A stretch of DNA of 51,644 nucleotides from an uncultured Clostridia bacterium (lineage in GTDB: Bacteria; Bacillota; Clostridia; Oscillospirales; Acutalibacteraceae): the NCBI GenBank assembly GCA_947624865.1, contig CANQMH010000003.1, forward strand, positions 1 to 51,644, in the 5' to 3' direction. The notes under the pieces were generated by a model, which was not told the origin of the DNA, made no database searches, and worked only from the letters and a program-made list of their open reading frames with translations. Numbering within the stretch: position 1 is the stretch's first letter; the number at the start of each line of letters is the position of its first letter. Positions 26,064-34,971 of this stretch are shown here, one piece after another. The translations under genes were made by a program, and so were the position numbers.

Positions 26064-27242
26064 ATGAATGAACTTGCCTTAAAATACGGCTGTAATCCAA
26101 ATCAGAAGCCCTCAAGGATTTTTATGCAGGACGGCAAAGAGCTTCCTGTAGAGGTTCTTAACGGCAAGCCGGGTTACATTAACTTTCTTGACGCTTTTAA
26201 CTCGTGGCAGCTTGTAAAGGAACTTAAAGCCGCTACAGGACTTCCTGCCGCAGCTTCTTTCAAGCACGTAAGTCCTGCCGGTGCTGCTGTAGCGACCGAA
26301 CTGTCAGACACACTTAAAAAGATATATTTTGTTGACGATTTGGAGCTTTCTCCTATTGCGTCAGCATACGCAATGGCGAGAGGCGCAGACAGAATGTCAT
26401 CTTACGGAGACTGGGTTGCTCTTTCGGATACCTGTGATGTGCAGACAGCAATTCTTTTAAAAAGAGAGGTTTCGGACGGAATTATCGCTCCCGATTACAC
26501 TCCTGAGGCTCTTGAAGTTCTAAAATCAAAGAGAAAAGGAACATATAATATTGTAAAAATTAATCCTGATTATATTCCCGCACCGATTGAGCATAAAGAT
26601 GTGTTTGGAATTACATTTGAGCAGGGCAGAAATGAGCTTAAAATTGATGAAGATATGCTTATGCAGAATATCGTAACAGAGAATAAAGAGCTTACAGATG
26701 AAGCAAAACGTGATTTGCTTATTGCTCTCATCACACTTAAATACACTCAGTCCAATTCTGTTTGCTATGCAAAGGGCGGACAGGCTATCGGCGTAGGCGC
26801 AGGTCAGCAGTCAAGGATTCACTGTACGCGTCTTGCAGGAAACAAGGCTGACATATGGTATTTAAGGCAGCATCCGAAGGTAATGAATTTACCCTTTGTT
26901 GATGATATAAGACGTCCTGACAGAGATAACACAATTGATGTTTATATTTCAGATGACTATGAAGATGTTCTTGCTGACGGCGTATGGCAGCAGTTCTTCA
27001 AAACAAAGCCAGAGCCTCTTACAAGAGAAGAAAAGAAAGAATGGCTTTCAACATTTTCGGGTGTTTCTCTCGGTTCTGACGCTTTCTTCCCGTTTGGCGA
27101 CAATATTGAAAGAGCAAAGCGTTCAGGAGTACAGTATGTTGCACAGCCCGGCGGTTCGATCCGCGATGATAATGTAATTGATACCTGTAATAAATACAAT
27201 ATGACTATGTCATTTACCGGTATCAGATTATTCCACCACTAA
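26064..27242 (+). CDS. purH: AICAR transformylase, stand-alone (PurH C-domain type)
   Basis: This 392-residue enzyme formylates AICAR to FAICAR with 10-formyl-THF. It has the AICARFT signatures KYGCNPNQKPS, EVLNGKPGYINFLDAFNSWQ and the catalytic SFKHVSPAGAAV. The rest (QSNSVCYAKGGQAIGVGAGQ, FFPFGDNIERA, QPGGSIRDD) is complete. It is about 120 residues shorter than bifunctional PurH because the N-terminal IMP cyclohydrolase (MGS-like) domain is absent; purO upstream supplies that activity. A GAAAGGA Shine-Dalgarno is present. Confidence 0.92.
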   Translation: MNELALKYGCNPNQKPSRIFMQDGKELPVEVLNGKPGYINFLDAFNSWQLVKELKAATGLPAAASFKHVSPAGAAVATELSDTLKKIYFVDDLELSPIASAYAMARGADRMSSYGDWVALSDTCDVQTAILLKREVSDGIIAPDYTPEALEVLKSKRKGTYNIVKINPDYIPAPIEHKDVFGITFEQGRNELKIDEDMLMQNIVTENKELTDEAKRDLLIALITLKYTQSNSVCYAKGGQAIGVGAGQQSRIHCTRLAGNKADIWYLRQHPKVMNLPFVDDIRRPDRDNTIDVYISDDYEDVLADGVWQQFFKTKPEPLTREEKKEWLSTFSGVSLGSDAFFPFGDNIERAKRSGVQYVAQPGGSIRDDNVIDTCNKYNMTMSFTGIRLFHH

Positions 27243-27256
27243 TTTGAGGTGATTTT

Positions 27257-28522
27257 ATGAAAATTCTGATGATTGGTTCGGGCGGCCGTGAGCACGCTCT
27301 TATTAAAAAGCTTCTCGAAAGTCCAAAATGTACCAAGCTGTATTGCGCACCAGGCAACGGAGGTATTTCCAGAGATGCCGAAGTTGTGAATATAGGTGTA
27401 ATGGACAAAGAAAATATGGTGAAGTTTGCAAAGGAAAACTCAATCGACCTTGTATTTGTAGCTCCCGATGATCCGCTTGCCGATGGTATGGTTGACGCTA
27501 TGCAGGCTGAGGGAATCCGAGCTTTCGGTCCGAATGCAAATGCCGCAATAATTGAAGCATCTAAGGTTTTCTCAAAAAATCTTATGAAAAAATATAACAT
27601 TCCTACAGCAAAATACGAAGTTTTTGATGACGCTCAGAAAGCTATAGAGTGTGTAAAGAATGAAAATATTACTCCTGTTGTAGTCAAGGCAGACGGTCTT
27701 GCGCTTGGCAAGGGTGTTATAATTGCTCAGACAATTGACGAAGCAGTAAATGCCATAAAGTCAATTATGGAGGATAAGAAATTTGGAGATTCGGGCAATA
27801 AAATAGTTATCGAAGAATTTTTGACAGGCCCTGAGGTTTCTGTACTTGCGTTCACAGACGGCAAATGCGTTAAGCCCATGGTAAGCTCAAAAGACCATAA
27901 GCGTGCATTTGACAATGATGAAGGTCTTAATACAGGCGGAATGGGAACAGTCAGCCCAAATCCGTATTATACGGACGAGATTGCCCAGACCTGTATGCAG
28001 ACAATTTTCAAGCCTACAATTGAGGCTATGAACAAAGAGGGAAGACCGTTTAAGGGATGTCTTTACTTTGGTCTTATGATTACACCAAACGGACCTAAGG
28101 TAATTGAATACAATGCCCGTTTCGGTGACCCCGAAGCTCAGGTTGTGCTTCCAAGACTCAAAACCGATTTGGTTGACATATGTGAAGCGGTTATTGACGA
28201 AAGACTGTCGGAAGTTGATATTCAGTGGTATGACGGAGCAGCTGCCTGCGTGGTAATGGCAAGCGGAGGTTATCCCGTGTCATACAAAAAGGGAATAGAG
28301 ATGTTTGGTCTTGATGATAACGGTCAGGTTGACGGCGCAATTGTATATCATGCAGGAACAAAGTATGAGAACGGAAAGTTCTATACAAACGGCGGACGTG
28401 TACTCGGCGTCACAGCAACGGCTGATTCGCTTGAGGAAGCGTTAACCAAAGCATATAATGCAGTTGATAGGATTAAATTTGACGGTGCTCATTACAGGCA
28501 CGATATAGGAAAGACAAAATAA
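27257..28522 (+). CDS. purD: Phosphoribosylamine-glycine ligase
   Basis: This 421-residue ATP-grasp enzyme joins phosphoribosylamine and glycine. Visible are MKILMIGSGGREHALIKKL, the ATP-grasp core (VVKADGLALGKGVIIA, VIEEFLTGPEVSVLAF), SKDHKRAFDNDEGLNTGGMG and EYNARFGDPEAQVVLPRL. It is the last gene of the purine operon, 14 nt after purH, and is followed by a shared terminator facing spo0A. Confidence 0.96.
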   Translation: MKILMIGSGGREHALIKKLLESPKCTKLYCAPGNGGISRDAEVVNIGVMDKENMVKFAKENSIDLVFVAPDDPLADGMVDAMQAEGIRAFGPNANAAIIEASKVFSKNLMKKYNIPTAKYEVFDDAQKAIECVKNENITPVVVKADGLALGKGVIIAQTIDEAVNAIKSIMEDKKFGDSGNKIVIEEFLTGPEVSVLAFTDGKCVKPMVSSKDHKRAFDNDEGLNTGGMGTVSPNPYYTDEIAQTCMQTIFKPTIEAMNKEGRPFKGCLYFGLMITPNGPKVIEYNARFGDPEAQVVLPRLKTDLVDICEAVIDERLSEVDIQWYDGAAACVVMASGGYPVSYKKGIEMFGLDDNGQVDGAIVYHAGTKYENGKFYTNGGRVLGVTATADSLEEALTKAYNAVDRIKFDGAHYRHDIGKTK

Positions 28523-28534
28523 TTTTTAAAAATT

Positions 28535-28565
28535 AACGCCGCACTTCATTATGAAATGCGGCGTT
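28535..28565. terminator. Bidirectional terminator between purD and spo0A
   Basis: AACGCCGCA (28535-28543) pairs with TGCGGCGTT (28557-28565), with an inner TTCAT/ATGAA extension. The minus-strand side is followed by TTAATTTTTAAA. It lies between convergent stops. Confidence 0.85.
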
Positions 28566-28570
28566 GCAAT

Positions 28571-29341
28571 TTAGCTGGCGTTTTTGATTTGAAGTCTTAG
28601 TCTGTCGGAAATCATAGCGATAAATTCGCTGTTAGTTGGTTTTCCTCTGTCATTGTGAATAGTATATCCGAAATAAGAATTCAGCACATCAATGTCTCCT
28701 CTGTCCCATGCAACTTCAATTGCGTGGCGAATGGCACGTTCTACTCTGGATGAAGTAGTTTCATACTTTTTAGCTACTGAAGGATAAAGCTGTTTTGTAA
28801 CGGCATTTATGATTTCAGGTTTCTCAACCGACATAATAATAGAATCTCTCAAATAATGATAACCCTTAATATGAGCAGGAACACCTATTTCGTGCAAAAT
28901 TTCGGTTACTTTAAGCTCAATTCCGAAGGTGTCAAACATAATCGGATTATTTAAAGCGTTATCCTTGCTTTTTTTAAGCATTCCAACAATGTTTTCACAC
29001 AGTTCGGTAACATTATAAGGCTTAAGTACGAAATAGGAAGCACCACAGCTCATAATCTCTCTTTCAAGAACAGGACTGTGGAAAGATGAGAAAACAATAA
29101 ACAACGGAGATTTGATATTTTGTCTTTTAATATTGCGCATAACTCCTATTGCATCAAGTCTGGTCATAAAAGAGTCCATAAAAACAACATCTGGTTGTTC
29201 ATGTCTTATGCGGTCACAAAGCTCTTCTCCGTCTTTTGAACAAAAGGCAGATGAAATATTAAAACTTTGTAATATTTTCATGTTTTCCTGAGAAAATTCT
29301 ACTGCATCTTCAGTAATAATAAGTTTGATAGCGTTATCCAT
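28571..29341 (-). CDS. spo0A: Sporulation master regulator Spo0A
   Basis: This 256-residue response regulator controls entry into sporulation. The receiver domain (1-118) has the phosphoacceptor Asp56, Lys107 in LKPY and an acidic pair Glu11-Asp12. It departs from the usual pattern: TED in place of DD, MT in place of MP after the phosphoacceptor, and Ser in place of the switch Thr. The DNA-binding domain (about 140-256) is highly conserved: [46 protein letters not shown] and [18 protein letters not shown]. It follows spoIVB, the classical order. It has its own promoter and a 0A box upstream. GGAGG Shine-Dalgarno. Confidence 0.95.
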   Translation of the reverse strand: MDNAIKLIITEDAVEFSQENMKILQSFNISSAFCSKDGEELCDRIRHEQPDVVFMDSFMTRLDAIGVMRNIKRQNIKSPLFIVFSSFHSPVLEREIMSCGASYFVLKPYNVTELCENIVGMLKKSKDNALNNPIMFDTFGIELKVTEILHEIGVPAHIKGYHYLRDSIIMSVEKPEIINAVTKQLYPSVAKKYETTSSRVERAIRHAIEVAWDRGDIDVLNSYFGYTIHNDRGKPTNSEFIAMISDRLRLQIKNAS

Positions 29342-29342
29342 T

Positions 29343-29417
29343 ATTGGAAACCTCCATTAAAATTAATCTTTAATTAAATATTACCACAAAATGGTAAACT
29401 TGGCAATAGTTTCCAAT
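29343..29417. repeat. 9-bp inverted repeat bracketing the spo0A promoter
   Basis: ATTGGAAAC (29343-29351) and GTTTCCAAT (29409-29417) are perfect inverted copies. One lies between the spo0A Shine-Dalgarno and start codon, the other just upstream of the -35 element. On a read-through spoIVB-spo0A transcript they could pair. Confidence 0.55.
29378..29406 (-). promoter_or_regulatory. spo0A promoter with dyad operator
   Basis: Minus strand TTGCCA (29406-29401), a 17-bp spacer and TAATAT (29383-29378). The spacer and -10 overlap a perfect dyad TTACCA-N5-TGGTAA (29381-29397), a candidate operator. No sigma-H-like site was recognised. Confidence 0.65.
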
Positions 29418-29459
29418 AAATTTTTTTATAAAAAGGGAAAAATATTTTTAATAATAATT

Positions 29460-29466
29460 TTCGACA
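29460..29466 (-). promoter_or_regulatory. 0A box upstream of spo0A
   Basis: On the minus strand this reads TGTCGAA, the exact Spo0A-binding consensus. It lies between the spoIVB stop and the spo0A promoter, suggesting autoregulation. Confidence 0.7.
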
Positions 29467-29490
29467 ATCATAAAACCGCAATATTTTGTG

Positions 29491-30507
29491 TTATTTTCTA
29501 TAATTCGCCACCATATTTTGCACCATTACGCCGTATCCCTCATTCGGTTTATTTAAAAATACATGGGTAACTGCTCCTACGAGTTTGCCGTTTTGAACTA
29601 TTGGGCTTCCGCTCATTCCCTGAACAATTCCACCACATTCATCAAGCAGTTCGTTATTTGTAATCTTTATAACAAAATTTTCATTTGATTTTTCAGAGAA
29701 GTTGCAAATTTTAGTGATTTCAATATCATAGCTTTCTGTTTTATCGTCTTTAATTGTTGTATATAGCTGTGCTTTTCCTGCTTTTATTTCATTATAATCG
29801 GCAACTTCAATTTTTTTATTGCATTTGTAAAAATTATCGCTTATTGTTCCGTAAATACCTGTTTCGGTATTTTTTGTCAGATTACCTATGCTGCTGTCGG
29901 TAAAATATCCATTCAGACTTCCTGCTTTACCTGCTGTACTTTTAGTTACTCCGCTGATACTTGCATGCATAACCTCTCCGTAACCGAGCGGAAGAAGCGC
30001 AGATGTATCAACATCGCATATTCCGTGTCCGAGTGCAGCAAAATAATTATTGTTATCATCATAGTAAGTGACTGTACCTATACCTGCGCAGCTGTCACGA
30101 ACCCAAGCACCCATAAGATAAACGCCAACTGTATTTTTATAGGGAGTTACTTTTTTTTCAATTTCTTTTCCGTTTCTCTGAATTTTAAACTTAATTGTGT
30201 TACCGTTTGATTTTTTTGTAATTGTTTGCAGGTCTTCGTTGGTGGATATAACAATGCCGTCGGCTTCTTTTATTATATCATTTTCTTTTAATCCGCCATC
30301 TTTTGCAGGGCAGATATATTTGCTGCCGTCGTAATAACTTTCGAGTTTTGTTATGATTACGCCGTTATTATAAAATTTTACACCGAACGACTGACCGCCA
30401 AGATAAACGAAATCAGAAGTATCTTTTGAGTTTGCAGTGATTGAAGAAAAACTCAAAAGCATCACTCCCGACAAGGCAACTGAGAGTATTTTTTTAAAAT
30501 TTTTCAA
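29491..30507 (-). CDS. spoIVB: SpoIVB peptidase (S55 family)
   Basis: This 338-residue secreted serine peptidase triggers pro-sigma-K processing across the forespore membrane in Bacillus. It has a signal sequence (1-28), a PDZ domain (about 40-125, GGLKENDIIKEADG), and the S55 domain with His161 (ALGHGI) and the GMSGSPI serine loop (297-303). It starts with TTG, preceded by AAGGTGAT. It is about 90 residues shorter than the Bacillus protein. The adjacent spo0A and the BofA-like gene elsewhere in the window fit one sporulation pathway. Confidence 0.92.
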   Translation of the reverse strand: MKNFKKILSVALSGVMLLSFSSITANSKDTSDFVYLGGQSFGVKFYNNGVIITKLESYYDGSKYICPAKDGGLKENDIIKEADGIVISTNEDLQTITKKSNGNTIKFKIQRNGKEIEKKVTPYKNTVGVYLMGAWVRDSCAGIGTVTYYDDNNNYFAALGHGICDVDTSALLPLGYGEVMHASISGVTKSTAGKAGSLNGYFTDSSIGNLTKNTETGIYGTISDNFYKCNKKIEVADYNEIKAGKAQLYTTIKDDKTESYDIEITKICNFSEKSNENFVIKITNNELLDECGGIVQGMSGSPIVQNGKLVGAVTHVFLNKPNEGYGVMVQNMVANYRK

Positions 30508-30591
30508 AAAATCACCTTCTTTCCGTTGCCTTTATTATAGTTTGCATTTATAATATGAGATAAAAGGGATTTTCAATTATTAAAAAATAAG

Positions 30592-30620
30592 TTGGAATTT
30601 AAAAATTAAAAAATTAAGAT
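30592..30620 (+). promoter_or_regulatory. Possible promoter of the P-type ATPase gene
   Basis: TTGGAA (30592-30597), a 17-bp spacer and TAAGAT (30615-30620), in a very AT-rich divergent region. Chance matches are likely in such sequence. Confidence 0.4.
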
Positions 30621-30682
30621 TTATTCGTTCATTTTTCAAATAATTTTCTATAAATTAAATCATTTTCATTTTTGAGGTTTAT

Positions 30683-33040
30683 ATGGCTGAAATTAAAACA
30701 AAACTTACCGGCTTAACGCAAAAAGAGGTATCAAAGCGAATTAGTGATGGAAAGGTAAATATTTCATCAAATTTAAAAACAAAATCAATTAAACAAATTT
30801 TTTACGATAATATTTTTACACTTTTCAATTTAATAAATGTAATACTTCTTGCGGCACTTATTTTGGTCGGCTCGTATAAAAATACGCTTTTTATAGGAGT
30901 AGTTGTAGCAAATGTTGTAATAGGTATATTTCAGGAGATACGTTCCAAAATAAGCGTTGATAAACTTACAATTTTATCCGAAAAAAAAATAAGCGTTCTC
31001 CGCGACGGAAAAATTACGGAAATCAGCAAAGAAGAAATTGTTCTTGACGATATATTGGTTTTGTCAAGAGGAAGCCAGATCCCGGCTGACTGCGTTGTAT
31101 GCGACGGAGAATGTAAAGTAAATGAAAGTCTGCTTACAGGTGAATCTGATTTAATTACAAAAAAGAATAAGGACGAGTTACTCTCAGGAAGTTTTATCGC
31201 CGCGGGAAAGTGCTGCGCCAGAGTTACAAAGGTTGGTGCAGACTGCTATGCGGCAAAAATCAACAATGAAGCTAAATATATAAAAAAGGTTAATTCACAG
31301 ATTTTAAATTCCTTTAATTTCATAATAAAGCTTTGCACATTTATACTTTTTCCTGTTGGAGTATTTTTCTTTATACGCCAGTTTGGAATACAGGACGGAA
31401 ACATTCAGGGAACTGTAGTCAGTACGGTAGCGGCGCTTGCAGGAATGATACCAAAAGGAATGATTTTACTTACAAGCTCTGTTCTTGCGGTATCGATAGT
31501 GAGATTATCGTCAAAAAAGGTACTTGTGCAGGAGATGTACTGTATAGAAACCCTTGCAAGGGTAGATGTTTTGTGCCTTGATAAAACGGGAACGCTGACA
31601 GCCGACAAAATGAACGTAACTGATGTAATCAATCTTGGCAGCAGGGAAGATGAGATTAAAACTGCGCTTTCGTCAATAGTAGCGTCGTCTGATGAAATCA
31701 ACGCCACATTGTATGCAATAAAGGATTACATAAAAGACTGTTCTCCTTTAAAATGCAGTAAATTCATTCCATTCTCGTCCGAAACAAAGTGGTCGGGCGG
31801 TAATTTTGAAAACGGAACGTCGTATGTAATAGGCGCCGCTGAATTTATTTTTAAAGATAAGCAAAAGTACAGTGACGTATTTAAAAAAATAAACGCAGTT
31901 CATCAGACCGTGCGCATACTTGCACTTGCGTCAAGCCGAGTACCGATTGACGGTTCGTGTCTCTCAGACGATTTAACACCAATGGCGCTTATCCTGATAA
32001 AAGACCAATTGCGTGATAATGTGAACGAAACGGTAAATTATTTTAAAGAGCAGGGAGTGACGTTAAAAGTCATCTCAGGCGACAGTGTAAAAACGGTAAG
32101 AAACATTGCAGCAGACACAGGCATTGAGGGAGCTGAAAATGCCGTAGATATGACAACAATAACCACTGACGAAGAGCTGTATGAGGCGGCGGAAAAATAC
32201 AATGTATTCGGCAGGGTTACGCCTGCACAGAAAAAACAGCTTGTACTTGCACTCAAAGCTCACGGACACTCTGTAGCAATGACAGGCGACGGAGTAAACG
32301 ACGTGCTTGCGCTAAAGGAAGCCGACTGCTCGGTAGCAATGGCGTCCGGAAGCGAGGCGGCGCGCAATGTATCACAGCTTGTTCTTGTAAACAACGATTT
32401 TGCATCAATGCCCGAAGTGGTAGCAGAGGGCAGACGTACAATAAATAATCTTGAGCAAAGCTCATCGCTGTATCTTGTCAAGACGATTTATTCAATTATA
32501 CTGTCGATATTTTTTATATTTTTCAGTATGGAATATCCATTTCAGCCGATACATCTGACGCTTATCGGAGTTTTTACCGTAGCCCTGCCGTCATTTACGC
32601 TTGCTCTTCAGCCGAACAAAAATATAATCAAGGGCAATTTTACATTTAATATAATTGCACGCGCATTGCCTGCGGCGATATGCGTAATAATTAATATTGT
32701 CCTCATAGCATTAACAGGACATTTATTTTCACTAACAATGGGTGAATTTTCAACAATATCAGTCTATATGACAGCGCTTTCGTGCCTGTTGCTTGTCATA
32801 AGATTATCCATTCCGCTCAATTTGCTCAGAAGCATAATGCTGATATTGAGCATAGGAGGAGTTATAATCGGAAGTTTGTTTTTCGGACAGTTTTTCTCGC
32901 TCACAGCTCTGAGTTTTGAAGGACTGCTTGTACTTATGCTATTTGCGGCAGGAACGATAGTAGTTTTCAATGTTTTATACAATATAGCAGAAAATCTCAT
33001 AAATAAATATAAAAACAGATGTAAAAATCAGGCGGTATAA
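30683..33040 (+). CDS. CtpE-like cation-transporting P-type ATPase
   Basis: This 785-residue membrane pump has the TGES motif (152-155), the phosphorylated Asp300 in DKTGTLT, KDQLRDN, and MTGDGVNDVLALKEAD. Membrane helices lie at about 45-85, 205-275 and, as six more, from 600 to the end. The overall pattern (QEIRSKISVDKL, QIPADCVV, YCIETLARVDVLCLDKTGT, LVLVNNDFASMPEVVAEGRR) resembles the CtpE group, where a calcium role has been proposed. In M4 the cation-site PEGL is replaced by PKGM (257-260), so ion specificity is uncertain. cca follows within 2 nt, apparently coupled. Confidence 0.85.
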   Translation: MAEIKTKLTGLTQKEVSKRISDGKVNISSNLKTKSIKQIFYDNIFTLFNLINVILLAALILVGSYKNTLFIGVVVANVVIGIFQEIRSKISVDKLTILSEKKISVLRDGKITEISKEEIVLDDILVLSRGSQIPADCVVCDGECKVNESLLTGESDLITKKNKDELLSGSFIAAGKCCARVTKVGADCYAAKINNEAKYIKKVNSQILNSFNFIIKLCTFILFPVGVFFFIRQFGIQDGNIQGTVVSTVAALAGMIPKGMILLTSSVLAVSIVRLSSKKVLVQEMYCIETLARVDVLCLDKTGTLTADKMNVTDVINLGSREDEIKTALSSIVASSDEINATLYAIKDYIKDCSPLKCSKFIPFSSETKWSGGNFENGTSYVIGAAEFIFKDKQKYSDVFKKINAVHQTVRILALASSRVPIDGSCLSDDLTPMALILIKDQLRDNVNETVNYFKEQGVTLKVISGDSVKTVRNIAADTGIEGAENAVDMTTITTDEELYEAAEKYNVFGRVTPAQKKQLVLALKAHGHSVAMTGDGVNDVLALKEADCSVAMASGSEAARNVSQLVLVNNDFASMPEVVAEGRRTINNLEQSSSLYLVKTIYSIILSIFFIFFSMEYPFQPIHLTLIGVFTVALPSFTLALQPNKNIIKGNFTFNIIARALPAAICVIINIVLIALTGHLFSLTMGEFSTISVYMTALSCLLLVIRLSIPLNLLRSIMLILSIGGVIIGSLFFGQFFSLTALSFEGLLVLMLFAAGTIVVFNVLYNIAENLINKYKNRCKNQAV

Positions 33041-33041
33041 T

Positions 33042-34385
33042 TTGAAGATAATATTACCAAATAACGTAAAAACAATTATACAATCACTAAATAATAATAA
33101 TTTTGAGGCATTTGCAGTTGGCGGCTGTGTGCGTGATTCTGTGTGCGGAATAACGCCAAACGACTGGGACATCTGCACAAATGCCGAACCTGAGCAGGTA
33201 AAGAGCTGTTTTACTGAGTATAATACGTTTGATTCAGGCATAAAGCACGGAACAATTTCGGTTGTGATAGGCAAAGAGATATATGAAATTACAACCTACC
33301 GAATTGACGGTGAGTATGCGGATAATCGACATCCCAAAAGCGTAATTTTTACAAATGATATAACAAAAGACCTTGCAAGACGTGACTTTACAATCAATGC
33401 AATTGCATATAATGAAACGCAAGGAATTATTGACCCGTTTGGAGGTATGACGGACTTAAAAAACGGATTAATCAGATGCGTCGGTGATCCTGATGAACGT
33501 TTTAATGAAGATGCTCTGCGGATTATCCGTGCGCTTAGGTTTGCATCTGTATATAACCTCAAAATTGAGGAAAAGACTTCTAAATCCATTATAAAAAAAG
33601 CAAATTTGCTGTCAAACATTGCAGCAGAGCGCATTTCTTCCGAATTTGATAAGCTGTTGTGCGGAGAAAGCGCTGAACAAATATTAAACTATTACAGAGA
33701 AGTTTTTGCCGTATTCATACCCGAAATTAAGCCTATGTTTGATTATGAACAGAACACAAAGCATCATAACCGAGATTTATGGCATCATACCACATTTTCC
33801 GTAAAATCAATAGATTCAGCACCCATGCTCAGAATGACAATGCTTCTGCACGACATCGGAAAGCCCGAAGCCTGCAGGCGTGATGCTGACGGAACCTGTC
33901 ATTTTAAAGGACATCAGAAAATCAGTGCAGAAAAGGCAGATGTAATTTTGCACAGACTAAAATATCCATCAGATTTTATAAGTGACTGTTTATTGTTGAT
34001 AAAATACCATGATGTGCGTTTCAACGGCACAAAACGACAGTTAAAGCACGTTATGAGTGAAATAGGCGAGGAGAACGTAAGGCTGTTGTTAAAAGTTCAG
34101 CGAGCCGATATAATGGCACAGTCTGAGTACAAGCAAAAAGAAAAACTTAAAAAACTTGATAATGCCAGCAATGTTTTTGAAAAAATATTAGAAGAGAATG
34201 ACTGCTATACGTTAAAACAGCTTGCAATAAACGGCAATGACCTAATTAATATTGGAATATCGGACGGCAGGGAGATAGGCAAAATTTTGAATTTAATACT
34301 GAGCCTTGTAATAGATGAAAAAATCGAAAATACAAAACCTGCTTTGCTTGATAAGGCAAAAGAAACAAGTCACAAAACACAATGA
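33042..34385 (+). CDS. cca: CCA tRNA nucleotidyltransferase with HD domain
   Basis: This 447-residue enzyme adds or repairs the CCA end of tRNAs. It has FAVGGCVRDSV, the catalytic NDWDICTN (DxD), DLARRDFTINAIAYN and RFNEDALRIIRALRFA. A C-terminal HD domain has HHTTFSV, LLHDIGKPEA, HQKISAEKADVIL and IKYHDVR. The start is TTG, one base after the ATPase stop, with AGGCGG upstream. A hairpin follows the stop. Whether the HD domain has phosphodiesterase activity cannot be told. Confidence 0.93.
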   Translation: MKIILPNNVKTIIQSLNNNNFEAFAVGGCVRDSVCGITPNDWDICTNAEPEQVKSCFTEYNTFDSGIKHGTISVVIGKEIYEITTYRIDGEYADNRHPKSVIFTNDITKDLARRDFTINAIAYNETQGIIDPFGGMTDLKNGLIRCVGDPDERFNEDALRIIRALRFASVYNLKIEEKTSKSIIKKANLLSNIAAERISSEFDKLLCGESAEQILNYYREVFAVFIPEIKPMFDYEQNTKHHNRDLWHHTTFSVKSIDSAPMLRMTMLLHDIGKPEACRRDADGTCHFKGHQKISAEKADVILHRLKYPSDFISDCLLLIKYHDVRFNGTKRQLKHVMSEIGEENVRLLLKVQRADIMAQSEYKQKEKLKKLDNASNVFEKILEENDCYTLKQLAINGNDLINIGISDGREIGKILNLILSLVIDEKIENTKPALLDKAKETSHKTQ

Positions 34386-34407
34386 ATTAAAATGTTATAA
34401 AGAGTAA

Positions 34408-34431
34408 GAGGCAGTTATGAATAACTGCCTC
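34408..34431. terminator. Hairpin after cca
   Basis: GAGGCAGTTA (34408-34417) pairs with TAACTGCCTC (34422-34431). No T-run follows on the plus strand, so it is a weak terminator at best or hairpin 1 of the repeated series. Confidence 0.5.
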
Positions 34432-34588
34432 CTACCCATTTCAGAAAAAATATTTCATAGATAAACATAAGGAATTGAGAGAGCAGAAATTAGGCGAAAA
34501 TCACAAAACCTAATCAATATTTTTATCCCTATGAGTTCTACCTAAATTGGATAACTATATAATGAAATCTAAAGACTGATTAATTTTG

Positions 34589-34626
34589 GCAAACAGGCGA
34601 CAGCAAAGTTACTGCCGCCTATTTGC
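34589..34626. repeat. Hairpin element, copy A
   Basis: Bases 34589-34603 pair with 34612-34626 over 15 positions with two mismatches. The arm motifs (CAAACAGGCGACAG, GCCGCCTATTTG) resemble those of the hairpin at 34709-34750. Confidence 0.55.
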
Positions 34627-34708
34627 AGGAGAAAAAATAAGTATCAAATCCTTTCTCTGCGATGGGAATATAGGAAAATGGATGGAAAATCAAAATAATG
34701 ATATGTTT

Positions 34709-34750
34709 CCAAATAAGCGGCAGACTCTGGGTTGGCCGCCGCTTATTTGG
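34709..34750. repeat. Hairpin element, copy B
   Basis: CCAAATAAGCGGC (34709-34721) and GCCGCTTATTTGG (34738-34750) form a perfect 13-bp stem with a 16-nt loop. It is similar in arm sequence to copy A, 120 bp upstream. Confidence 0.7.
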
Positions 34751-34971
34751 TATTAAGAAAAACTTCTAACAGACAATAACAAATCATTATCACAAAATAA
34801 TCAATTTTTAACATATATTATTTTTTTGAAGTATTCTCTGAAACAGAAAGTTAGTATAATAATGTATGGAATGAAAAAGTGAATGAAATTTGTCCATTAT
34901 CAATTCTTCTTAACAGATAAGGATAAAAAGGGAGGCAAAATCATTATGGAAATAAACAGAAAACAAAAATA

